Assembly (NCBI GenBank): GCA_002297415.1
Contig: DBKZ01000078.1
Coordinates: forward strand, 1 to 5,760
Direction: 5' to 3'
Source: Ruminococcaceae bacterium UBA737
Lineage (GTDB): Bacteria > Bacillota > Clostridia > Oscillospirales > Acutalibacteraceae
Length of the DNA stretch: 5,760 bases
Each line of letters opens with the position of its first letter. The first letter of the stretch is position 1. Shown piece by piece: positions 1-5,760 of this stretch. Position numbers and translations under genes: made by a program. The notes below the pieces were generated by a model, which had not been told where the DNA came from, did no database searches, and worked only from the letters and a program-made list of their open reading frames with translations.

Positions 1-27
1 GCGGTTAAACACCGCCTGTTGTTTTTA
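1..27. terminator. Possible bidirectional rho-independent terminator at window edge
   Basis: A 5-bp GC-rich stem (GCGGT at 1-5, ACCGC at 11-15) encloses a 5-base loop. On the plus strand it is followed by a T-rich run at 17-26, so it could end a plus-strand gene lying to the left. On the minus strand it follows the stop codon of the dehydrogenase gene by about 25 bases and is preceded by an A-rich run, so it could also end the four-gene operon. Its minus-strand U tract, and any longer stem, would lie outside the window. The short stem keeps confidence modest. Confidence 0.45.
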
Positions 28-38
28 CCCTGTATTCT

Positions 39-776
39 TTACTGTACGCTTTTTCCGCCGTCAACATAAATGCTTTGACCTGTTATATATCTTCCCTCAT
101 CCGAGCAAAGAAGGCTTACCATTCCTGCGCAGTCCTCGGGCTTTCCGTAAAAGCCGACAGGGATCGACGCAGTAACTTTTTTTGCATACTCTTCGTCAGA
201 AAGCGCCTCAATATTGCGGTCGGTATATATAACCCCCGGCGCCATATTATTGACTGTTATTCCGTCCTTTGCAAGCTGTAAGGAAAGCGACTGAACCATA
301 TTAGTCTGCGCCGCCTTAGACGCAGAATAGATAAGCATATCGGGGTGCGGCTTAGCCTCCTGAACCGAGCCTACGGTCACAATTCTTCCCCACCCCTGCT
401 CTTTCATGTGAGGAACTGCCGCCTGAATGAGCAATAGCGAAGAAACGAAGTTGCAATTAAGCTGTTCATAGCTTTCTTCAAGCGAAATTTCGTCCCAATG
501 CTTTCTGTACTGCAAGGAAGCGTTTAAAACGAGAACATCTATATTTCCCATTTTTTTAGCTAATTCCTTTGTTTTTTCCGTATCGCAAAGATTTGCGGCG
601 ATTATACTTGCTTTTCCGCCGTTTTTCTCTATTATTTCTTTGGTTTCCTCGGCTTTACTGGTATTTCCGGCGCAATGAATTATAACCTCATATCCGTCCT
701 TTGCAAGACGAACGGCAATTGCTCTGCCGATACCTCTCGAAGAGCCGGTTACAAGCGCGCGTTTTGAATTTGCCAT
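39..776 (-). CDS. SDR family oxidoreductase (FabG-like, likely sugar dehydrogenase)
   Basis: This is a 245-residue classical short-chain dehydrogenase, the normal length for the family. The N-terminal Rossmann motif TGSSRGIG is at residues 10-17. The usual NNAG strand is LNAS at 84-87. The catalytic set is N109, S137, Y150 and K154 (YSASK), followed by the APG motif at 179-181 and the terminal YITGQ...VDGG segment at 230-241. R14 and the lack of an acidic residue at the end of the second strand (IIHCAG) suggest NADP(H) preference. It resembles FabG, but the catabolic neighbours, including a lactonase, make a sugar or polyol dehydrogenase more likely than a fatty-acid reductase; oxidation of an aldose to its lactone is inferred. 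The ATG at 776 is preceded by GGAGG (787-791 on the plus strand) with a 10-base gap. It is the last gene of the operon, 17 bp after the lactonase stop. Confidence 0.9.
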   Translation of the reverse strand: MANSKRALVTGSSRGIGRAIAVRLAKDGYEVIIHCAGNTSKAEETKEIIEKNGGKASIIAANLCDTEKTKELAKKMGNIDVLVLNASLQYRKHWDEISLEESYEQLNCNFVSSLLLIQAAVPHMKEQGWGRIVTVGSVQEAKPHPDMLIYSASKAAQTNMVQSLSLQLAKDGITVNNMAPGVIYTDRNIEALSDEEYAKKVTASIPVGFYGKPEDCAGMVSLLCSDEGRYITGQSIYVDGGKSVQ

Positions 777-793
777 AATTTCATTTCCTCCAA

Positions 794-1744
794 TCAGTTC
801 TCATAAAACGAAACGCATAACGGATCGCCTATAAGTTCAAATGAATATTTAAATTCGGGTTTTGAGTTTTCAAGCTTTAAAACAGATACGCTTCCGCCCT
901 CATTCGCGCATATAAGAAGATTATCTAAAATATCAAAATCCCTCGGATCAACTCCTCCGCATGGGGTGTTATCAAGCAAGGTAAGGTTTTCGTTTTCCGC
1001 TCTGAATCTTGAAATACAGTCGGCTCCTCTGTGAGATACATATAAATATCCGTCCTTAACCCTTATTGCGGCGGCTGTTGATTTACCCTTAAATTCAGGA
1101 ATAGCCTCAACGGTATTTAAAAGCTTAAGCCTGTCGTTTTCAAAGCTTAATACGCTGACATTATTTGAAAGCTCATTAACGCAGTAAACATATTTTCCGT
1201 TTTCACTGAAAACAAGATGTCTGCAGCCGCTGCCCGAGGGTACATTTTCCTTTGAAACCTCATTTAACTCTGAATCATAGACAAATACCGTATCAAGCCC
1301 TAAATCGGTGCAAAGAATATAATTTCCGTCGGGCGAAAAGGCGACAAAATGTGTATGCGCCGAATCCTGACGCGGCAAATTTACTCCCTTTCCGCTATGC
1401 TTAACTTCTCTGTCAGGCATTTTTACAATATTGCCCGACAGATAGTTTACAAGATAAACGCCGTTACCGTTTCCCACGCATAAATGGCAAGGAACAATTC
1501 CCTTTGAGCTTAAAGCTCCGCCATCCTTATGAGGCGTTCCGTTCTTATCAATATCACAGGTAATAAGTCCGCCGTTTCCGTTACCCAAATCCCGAAGAAG
1601 AACATAGGCTTTATTATTTTTTATCACGGTATACATAGGTCTGTCAAGAGAAAGCTTATCGCAAAACACAAGTTTCTCTCCGTTTAAAGTATAATGATAA
1701 ATTCCGCCGTTTTCAGCGCAGTTAGTAATATAAATATGTTTCAT
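794..1744 (-). CDS. Lactonase, YbhE/6-phosphogluconolactonase beta-propeller family
   Basis: The 316-residue protein is somewhat shorter than typical YbhE-type lactonases (about 330-350). The family signature segments occur in order: P85-C-H87 and NY at 100-101, QDSAHTH at 126-132, SPDG at 137-140, DLGLD at 147-151, G-CRH around 171-176, NEL at 190-192, YVSHRG at 235-240, DPRDF at 266-270 and ANEGG at 280-284. These repeat as propeller blades with regular VSVL-type strands. No signal peptide is seen, so it acts in the cytoplasm. The family hydrolyses sugar lactones such as 6-phosphogluconolactone. Here the neighbours point to a non-phosphorylated aldonolactone, which is an inference. The start ATG lies only 3 bp beyond the stop of the upstream RraA-type gene and has no clear Shine-Dalgarno, so translational coupling is likely. 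Some family members bind other ligands, so lactonase activity itself is unproven. Confidence 0.87.
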   Translation of the reverse strand: MKHIYITNCAENGGIYHYTLNGEKLVFCDKLSLDRPMYTVIKNNKAYVLLRDLGNGNGGLITCDIDKNGTPHKDGGALSSKGIVPCHLCVGNGNGVYLVNYLSGNIVKMPDREVKHSGKGVNLPRQDSAHTHFVAFSPDGNYILCTDLGLDTVFVYDSELNEVSKENVPSGSGCRHLVFSENGKYVYCVNELSNNVSVLSFENDRLKLLNTVEAIPEFKGKSTAAAIRVKDGYLYVSHRGADCISRFRAENENLTLLDNTPCGGVDPRDFDILDNLLICANEGGSVSVLKLENSKPEFKYSFELIGDPLCVSFYEN

Positions 1745-1747
1745 AAA

Positions 1748-2662
1748 TTATAAAGCCGTCTGAGTATCGTTGGGGTCGCCGTTTCTTGCGAGGTCATATT
1801 CCTTCGACCAATCAAGGTCGCGGTATTCTTCCCCTCTCGGGTCGGTTTTGATCCACTCGACAAGCATATCGAGCATATCCTCAGACCAAGTGTTTTTATC
1901 AATCTGAGCGGTTGTAAATTTTCCCTGACAAATCATTTCAAAACCGAAATCGTCCTTTACATGGGTCTTAGCCGCACCCTCAACAACATCTGCCACAAGA
2001 TGTGACGGAATAAATAAAACTCCGCCGCCTGCTCCGAAAACAACATCTCCGGGGAGACAAACCGCTCCGCCGAACGATGTGATATCGTTCCAGTCCTTCA
2101 TAACAAACTCACGGATAGGAGTCGGGTCAATTCCTCTGTAATAAACCTGAACATCGGGAACCTTTTTCATCTGCTCAACATCGCGTACACCGCCCCAGAT
2201 AACGGCTCCGCCGGTTTTTGTATGCTTTTGAAGAGCGGTAGTAAGATTTCCGCCTAAAAATGTTCCCTTATATATTTTATCATACATATCGCAGACTACA
2301 ACATCGCGTTCTGTAAGCTTATCTATAACCCATTGGTTATAGTTGCCCTGAAGACCGTCTTCCGCACCCTTTGAAAACTGTACATCGTGAAGATCGGGGC
2401 GGGTCGGCACATAGGTGCAGGTTACAGCTCTGCCGACCAATTTTCTGCCGTCGTCATGCAGGGTCGAAAGCGGAGCAAGACCGCCTCCGACAAACTGATG
2501 CTCATAGCCTAAAACGAATATCGGCTTCCAGACCTCCTCTAAGGTCATTCCGTAAAGTGCGTCAAGGTATTTGTCCTCAACCTTAGGTCTGCCGTCAGGC
2601 AGGCGCTCGCCCTTCCAAAGCGGAGTAAGCTTAATTATTTTTTCTCTGTCATTATAATTCAT
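1748..2662 (-). CDS. RraA family protein, probable aldolase/decarboxylase of 2-oxoacids
   Basis: The protein belongs to the RraA / HMG aldolase-like family (COG0684), often misnamed dimethylmenaquinone methyltransferase. The core shows GRAVTCTY at 77-84, the VVVCDM strand at 121-126, FLGGNL at 135-140, the signature GGVRD at 157-161, and PGDVVFGAGGGVLFIP around 204-219. In class II HMG/CHA aldolase the Arg-Asp pair of this signature (here R160-D161) holds substrate and the divalent metal. At 304 residues it is longer than E. coli RraA (about 160) or HMG aldolase (about 240), with an N-terminal stretch of about 70 residues and a C-terminal stretch of about 80. The usual acidic turn after PGD (aD-x-x-G) is replaced by GAGGG. 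Beside an acid-sugar dehydratase, cleavage of a 2-keto-3-deoxy acid is the best inference; decarboxylation is an alternative. A GGAG (2673-2676, plus coordinates) inside the end of the dehydratase gene serves the start, 6 bp after that gene's stop. Confidence 0.85.
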   Translation of the reverse strand: MNYNDREKIIKLTPLWKGERLPDGRPKVEDKYLDALYGMTLEEVWKPIFVLGYEHQFVGGGLAPLSTLHDDGRKLVGRAVTCTYVPTRPDLHDVQFSKGAEDGLQGNYNQWVIDKLTERDVVVCDMYDKIYKGTFLGGNLTTALQKHTKTGGAVIWGGVRDVEQMKKVPDVQVYYRGIDPTPIREFVMKDWNDITSFGGAVCLPGDVVFGAGGGVLFIPSHLVADVVEGAAKTHVKDDFGFEMICQGKFTTAQIDKNTWSEDMLDMLVEWIKTDPRGEEYRDLDWSKEYDLARNGDPNDTQTAL

Positions 2663-2668
2663 TTTTAA

Positions 2669-4006
2669 TCAGCTCCAGATTCTGTCATTTGAAAATTCTC
2701 TGTCCCATTCGTCGGTAGGCTCAAAATATCCGGGAATTTCGCTGTTTATATGTTCCTTAATAACCTCTTCGTTAAGATCGTCAAAGCCTATTCCGGGCTT
2801 TTCGGGAACTGCTATAAATCCGTTTTCAAATATAGGATTCTTAATTCCCGTAACCATATCTGCCCACCACGGAACATCGACAGAATGGAATTCAAGAGCA
2901 AGAACATTGTGCATAGCAGCAGCCGCATGAACGGCGGCAAGACAAGCAACGGGGCTTTCAGCCATGTGAATTGCGGTAGCAACGCCGTTTTCATCGGCGA
3001 TGTCGGAAATCTTTTTAAGCTCAAGCGCTCCGCCGCAGGTTAATATATCGGGGTGAATAACCGAAACTCCGCCTGCCTTTATGATTTTTTCAAAGCCTTC
3101 CTTAAGATAAATGTCCTCGCCTGTCGCAATCGGAATAGTAGTGCTGTTTTTAAGTCTAACATATTCATCGGTATAAATCCACGGAACCATATCCTCAAGC
3201 CACGCAAGATTATAAGGCTCCATTCTCTTTGCAAAACGGATGCAGTCCTCAACGCAGACATGGCCGAAATGGTCTATCGCAAGAGGAACCTCATAGCCTA
3301 TAACATCTCTTACCTCTTTTACATAATTTTCGAGATAATCAAGACCCTTTTCGGTAAGATGAATTCCTGTAAACGGGTGCGCGGTTGTAACAATGGAATA
3401 GCTGTTCTGAGCCTTTACCATATCCGCGGTAACGCTGCCGCCCTGTACATTTAAAATGTGGGGAGCATATTTCTTCATATCGTCAATAAATCCGAGAGGC
3501 GCGTTAATTGTTCCGGGCTCGTCCATCAAAAGACCTATTCCGAGATCCATTTTAAGGAATGTAAAGCCCATTTCCATGCGCTTTTTAAGAGCAAGACCCA
3601 TATCGTGACCGGTATGCTTTCCGTCAACATCGGTGTCACAGTAGACACGGACCTTATCACGGAACTTTCCGCCGAGCAGCTGATACATCGGAACACCGTA
3701 AGCCTTGCCTGCAAGATCCCAAAGAGCAATTTCAATTCCCGAAACTCCTCCGCCCTGACGGGAAGGACCACCGAACTGCTTTATCTTATGAAAAATCCTG
3801 TCAACATTGCAGGGGTTTTCTCCCAAAATTCTGCTTTTAAGCATTAAAGCATAGGTTTTGCTTGACGCGTCGCGAACCTCGCCGTAGCCGGTAATGCCCT
3901 GATTTGTCATAATTTTAAGAATTGTGCAGCGCTTGGGTGCGCCGTCAATATCGACAAAGCGCATGTCGGTAATCCTAAGATCCGACGGATTAGAATAGGT
4001 GTTCAT
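2669..4006 (-). CDS. Enolase superfamily dehydratase (mandelate racemase/muconate lactonizing type)
   Basis: A 445-residue member of the mandelate racemase-like branch of the enolase superfamily. The N-terminal capping domain covers about 1-120, with GITGYGE at 37-43 and ALWDLAGKAYG at 94-104. The TIM-barrel metal ligands are D245 (AIDHFGH), E271 (AWLEDMVPW) and E297 (ATGEDIY). D320 (IHPD) and H347 (AIHMAE) form the probable Asp-His base dyad on later strands. The second-strand motif is K152-M-D154 rather than KxK. H246 or H249 after the first ligand could act as general acid. The protein is longer than most relatives (about 370-410), with an extra segment near 158-215 and a C-terminal tail ending EPTDEWDREFSNDRIWS. 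Family members dehydrate aldonic acids to 2-keto-3-deoxy acids; the specific sugar acid is unknown. It is first in the operon, with a strong GGAGGA (plus 4013-4018) six bases before the ATG. Confidence 0.9.
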   Translation of the reverse strand: MNTYSNPSDLRITDMRFVDIDGAPKRCTILKIMTNQGITGYGEVRDASSKTYALMLKSRILGENPCNVDRIFHKIKQFGGPSRQGGGVSGIEIALWDLAGKAYGVPMYQLLGGKFRDKVRVYCDTDVDGKHTGHDMGLALKKRMEMGFTFLKMDLGIGLLMDEPGTINAPLGFIDDMKKYAPHILNVQGGSVTADMVKAQNSYSIVTTAHPFTGIHLTEKGLDYLENYVKEVRDVIGYEVPLAIDHFGHVCVEDCIRFAKRMEPYNLAWLEDMVPWIYTDEYVRLKNSTTIPIATGEDIYLKEGFEKIIKAGGVSVIHPDILTCGGALELKKISDIADENGVATAIHMAESPVACLAAVHAAAAMHNVLALEFHSVDVPWWADMVTGIKNPIFENGFIAVPEKPGIGFDDLNEEVIKEHINSEIPGYFEPTDEWDREFSNDRIWS

Positions 4007-4032
4007 AATCTTTCCTCCAAAATAAATTACGA

Positions 4033-4061
4033 TTGACTAATAATAGATTTAATGTTACAAT
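4033..4061 (+). promoter_or_regulatory. Predicted sigma-A promoter for the AraC-type regulator
   Basis: TTGACT (4033-4038) and TACAAT (4056-4061) each differ by one base from the consensus hexamers and are separated by exactly 17 bp. Transcription would begin near 4068, giving a leader of about 80 bases before the regulator start at 4150. The core lies inside the predicted leader of the divergent operon. A second ATTGACT at 4109-4115 has no acceptable -10 at the right distance. Confidence 0.65.
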
Positions 4062-4064
4062 CTA
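4044..4064. repeat. 6-bp inverted repeat over the regulator promoter
   Basis: TAGATT (4044-4049) and AATCTA (4059-4064) form a perfect dyad with a 9-base spacer. The right arm overlaps the -10 of the plus-strand promoter and the left arm lies between its -35 and -10. This is a plausible repressor or autoregulatory site, but six-base arms in such AT-rich DNA may be chance. Confidence 0.35.
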
Positions 4065-4072
4065 CTTGTATT

Positions 4073-4101
4073 TTAATAAATTAAGCGGTTGTTTTCATCA
4101 A
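4073..4101 (-). promoter_or_regulatory. Candidate weak promoter for the four-gene operon
   Basis: Read on the minus strand, TTGATG (4101-4096) and TATTAA (4078-4073) are spaced by 17 bp, each matching four of six consensus bases. Transcription would start near 4066, leaving a leader of about 60 bases before the dehydratase ATG. A weak core is what an activator-dependent promoter would show, and the -35 abuts the direct repeat at 4100-4130. AT-rich surroundings allow other choices. Confidence 0.45.
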
Positions 4102-4130
4102 CTATATTATTGACTTTGCAAACTATATTA
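4100..4130. promoter_or_regulatory. Direct-repeat operator, probable AraC-family binding site
   Basis: AACTATATTA occurs exactly at 4100-4109 and again at 4121-4130, a 21-bp period, so both copies lie on the same face of the helix two turns apart. This is the geometry known for the araI1-araI2 half-sites of the arabinose system. The proximal copy overlaps the predicted minus-strand -35 by two bases and the other lies just upstream, as expected for activation of the catabolic operon. The site also falls within the regulator's own leader, which would allow autorepression. Binding by the neighbouring regulator is inferred. Confidence 0.6.
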
Positions 4131-4149
4131 CGATTTTAGAGGTAAGCCT

Positions 4150-5022
4150 ATGATAAACGAGCTTGGAGAAATAAAGGGTTCGGACGGTAATATTCTTATA
4201 AGGGCATGGGAAGTCACCGTCCCCGAAGGTATGCGCGGAATAAGACTTCACAGCCATATAAGATTTGAAATCACCCTTATAAATGAAGGCACGGGAACCT
4301 ATCTTATAAACGGTAAAGAGCATAAAATCGAGAAAGGAAAGATATTCGTCACCGCAAGCAACGAACAGCACTGCGTGACAAATGTCGGACTCGGAGGACT
4401 TAAAATGACTAATTTGCATTTTGAGCCGCGCTGTCTTTGGGGACGAAGCTATGACAGCCTTACCGATAAAAACATAAATTTCTGCTTTTCACACAACAAA
4501 AGCTTTGATAACTGCATTCCTAAGGATAAGGCAGACAAGCTGACTCAGATTTTTTGCGAAATAACCGAGGAATTTAAAAATAAAAACGAGGAATATTCCC
4601 TTAAAATTAAATCGCTCCTTAACTTAATGCTGATTACGCTTATAAGGGACCACGGATATTCCAAAGACACCGTAAGTTTAAAAAAAGACCGATTTAACTG
4701 CATACGAAACGCAATTAAATATATAGATTCGCATTTAAGCGAGCCTATGAGTCTCGAAAAGCTTTCCGAACTTTCGGGAATGAGTCCGAATTATTTCTCG
4801 GCTCTGTTTCATAATGTCAGCGGAATAACGCTTTGGGATTATTATAATTCAAGAAGAATAGATAATGCAATATTTTTGCTTAAAGAAAATACAGAGCAGA
4901 ATATTCTCGATATTGCTCTCGCCTGCGGCTACAATAATACCGCAAATTTCAATAAGGCATTTAAAAAGGTTACCGGAACGACTCCTTCAAAATACAGAAA
5001 TTCCGACGATATTCTTTTATAA
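4150..5022 (+). CDS. AraC family transcriptional regulator with N-terminal cupin
   Basis: A 290-residue protein, typical for AraC regulators. The N-terminal domain carries a cupin-like segment at about 31-75 with H34, H36 and E40 (HSHIRFE) followed by a G-T-Y-hydrophobic-NG strand pair, a likely effector pocket. A linker follows, then the DNA-binding domain at about 183-285: the first helix-turn-helix near 201-222 (SLEKLSELSGMSPNYFSALF) and the second near 251-272 (ILDIALACGYNNTANFNKAF), closing with the family tail GTTPSKYR at 276-283. AGAGG (4138-4142) lies seven bases before the ATG. It is divergent from the sugar-acid operon with 143 bp between, so it is most likely that operon's activator, responding to a sugar or pathway intermediate. 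The ligand is not predictable from sequence. No hairpin terminator is visible after the stop. Confidence 0.93.
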   Translation: MINELGEIKGSDGNILIRAWEVTVPEGMRGIRLHSHIRFEITLINEGTGTYLINGKEHKIEKGKIFVTASNEQHCVTNVGLGGLKMTNLHFEPRCLWGRSYDSLTDKNINFCFSHNKSFDNCIPKDKADKLTQIFCEITEEFKNKNEEYSLKIKSLLNLMLITLIRDHGYSKDTVSLKKDRFNCIRNAIKYIDSHLSEPMSLEKLSELSGMSPNYFSALFHNVSGITLWDYYNSRRIDNAIFLLKENTEQNILDIALACGYNNTANFNKAFKKVTGTTPSKYRNSDDILL

Positions 5023-5089
5023 TGTAAATAATAAATAAAATAAGTGCAATAATAAAATAAATCATTTCAATATGAAACGGAGATATTTT

Positions 5090-5760
5090 ATGTTTACCGC
5101 ACTTATAAGAACACTGTTTTTCTATCTCGTGATTACAATTGCAATCCGCCTGATGGGAAAAAGACAAATCGGAGATATGCAGCCTAACGAGCTTGTTGTC
5201 ACACTTCTTATTTCCGAGCTTGCCGCAATTCCTCTGCAGGATATGGATCAGCCGATTTTAAGCGGAATTTCGGCAATAGTATTTCTGGTTATAATTGAAA
5301 TACTTGTTTCTGTAGCATCGCTTAAAAGCTTTTTTGTAAGGAAAATGATTAACGGTCAGTCGGTTGTAATCATAAAAAACGGCACTGTAGACCAAAAGGC
5401 AATGCAGGATGTGAGAATGACCGTTTTAGACCTTGTAGAGCTTTTGAGAGGTCAGGAGGTATTCGATATTTCTCAGGTTGCGTTTGCCGTATTAGAAGTA
5501 AACGGCGAGCTGAGCGTGCTTCTTAAAAACGATGAACAGCCCGTCACAAAAAAGGAAGCCGGCATTAAAACTGAGGCAGACGCTTTGCCTCTTCCCGTTA
5601 TAACCGACGGAAAAATCGTAAAAGAATCGCTTAAAGCCTTAGAGATAAGCAATAAAAATATTACAGACAGGCTCAAAAAGAAAAAGCTTACGCCCGAAAA
5701 TGTATTTTTAATGACGCTTGACCGAAACGGTACCGAAAATATCGTTGAAAGAGAGGCGGG
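5090..5760 (+). CDS. YetF/DUF421 family membrane protein (3' end beyond window)
   Basis: The reading frame opens at ATG 5090, seven bases after CGGAG, and stays open for 223 codons to the window edge, so the C-terminus is missing. Three hydrophobic segments are seen at about residues 4-22, 35-51 and 57-77. They are followed by a cytoplasmic domain with the family motifs: GKRQIGDMQPNELVVTLLISELAAIP (spanning 23-48), a VVIIKNG strand at 92-98, DLVELLR at 114-120 and FAVLEVNGELSVL at 132-144. A charged segment (KKKK near 196-199) and a second small strand region at 203-210 follow. The family is widespread in Firmicutes, including the sporulation-associated YetF of Bacillus, with no well-defined biochemical role. 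The 67-bp AT-rich gap after the regulator shows no terminator and no clear promoter, so read-through from the regulator is possible. A functional tie to the sugar operon is not evident. Confidence 0.9.
   Translation, partial: MFTALIRTLFFYLVITIAIRLMGKRQIGDMQPNELVVTLLISELAAIPLQDMDQPILSGISAIVFLVIIEILVSVASLKSFFVRKMINGQSVVIIKNGTVDQKAMQDVRMTVLDLVELLRGQEVFDISQVAFAVLEVNGELSVLLKNDEQPVTKKEAGIKTEADALPLPVITDGKIVKESLKALEISNKNITDRLKKKKLTPENVFLMTLDRNGTENIVEREA

Larger units (their letters stand above)
39..4006 (-). other. Four-gene sugar/sugar-acid catabolic operon
   Basis: Four minus-strand genes follow each other with gaps of 6, 3 and 17 bp and no room for internal promoters or terminators: dehydratase, RraA-type aldolase-like protein, lactonase, short-chain dehydrogenase. 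The gene families match four successive steps of an oxidative non-phosphorylated sugar pathway read in reverse order along the operon. A divergent AraC regulator with a likely operator sits immediately upstream. Co-transcription is strongly supported by spacing; the pathway is inferred from family membership. Confidence 0.85.

Noticed and set aside
75..281. Plus-strand 68-codon frame opposite the SDR gene
   Set aside because: It overlaps the conserved C-terminal half of the dehydrogenase, with no family resemblance of its own.
3458..3847. Plus-strand open frame of 129 codons opposite the dehydratase gene
   Set aside because: It is antisense to a conserved enolase-superfamily gene, has no recognisable domain and no ribosome binding site; the neighbouring 3053-3454 frame is the same kind of shadow.
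4079..4098. Possible catabolite-response element around AAGCGGTTGTTTTCAT
   Set aside because: The central CG and the downstream CA are eight bases apart instead of four, and the left half lacks TG, so it does not fit the CcpA consensus.
4110..4138. Second plus-strand promoter starting at TTGACT 4110-4115
   Set aside because: At 16-18 bp spacing only GATTTT, ATTTTA or TTTTAG are available as -10, and the start site would fall on the regulator's ribosome binding site.
4123..4419. Minus-strand 98-codon frame across the regulator start
   Set aside because: It lies antisense to the cupin domain of the AraC-type gene and would extend over the operator; no ribosome site or domain is visible.
4970..5167. 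Minus-strand 65-codon frame over the gap before the YetF-type gene
   Set aside because: Its length comes from AT-rich intergenic DNA plus the antisense of two real genes, and its hydrophobic run is low-complexity Ile/Tyr.
5473..5676. Minus-strand 67-codon frame with a hydrophobic start
   Set aside because: It is antisense to the DUF421 C-terminal domain, whose plus-strand frame is intact and conserved.

Overview
The window reads as a stretch of a Clostridia-like (Firmicutes) chromosome. The evidence is moderate-to-low GC by eye, clear GGAGG-type ribosome binding sites, TTGACT/TACAAT-like promoter hexamers, and a YetF (DUF421) membrane protein of the kind common in Firmicutes. The taxon is inferred from style and gene content; no marker gene is present.

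Positions 39-4006, all on the minus strand, hold a compact four-gene operon. In transcription order it encodes an enolase-superfamily (mandelate racemase-like) sugar-acid dehydratase (2669-4006), an RraA-family aldolase-like protein (1748-2662), a YbhE-type seven-bladed beta-propeller lactonase (794-1744) and a FabG-like short-chain dehydrogenase (39-776). The gaps are 6, 3 and 17 bp, so the genes are almost certainly co-transcribed. A short GC hairpin at the left edge marks the end of the unit.

Positions 4007-4149 are a divergent control region. It holds a good plus-strand promoter (TTGACT-17-TACAAT), a weaker minus-strand promoter (TTGATG-17-TATTAA), a 6-bp dyad over the plus-strand -10, and an exact 10-bp direct repeat at 21-bp periodicity. 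The proximal repeat copy touches the minus-strand -35, which is the layout of an AraC-type activator site. The divergent gene at 4150-5022 encodes an AraC-family regulator with an N-terminal cupin sensor, the obvious candidate to bind that site.

Positions 5090-5760 hold a YetF/DUF421 membrane protein that runs off the right edge and is probably unrelated to the operon.

Taken together, the enzymes fit an oxidative, non-phosphorylated sugar or sugar-acid route: SDR oxidises a sugar to its lactone, the propeller lactonase opens it to the aldonate, the dehydratase makes a 2-keto-3-deoxy acid, and the RraA-type protein cleaves it to pyruvate (or a related 2-oxoacid) plus an aldehyde. The AraC protein would sense the sugar or an intermediate. 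The use of an RraA-family protein where a KdgA, DapA-like or HpcH-type aldolase is usual is the most interesting aspect. The substrate cannot be read from the sequence, and no transporter or kinase lies in the window.
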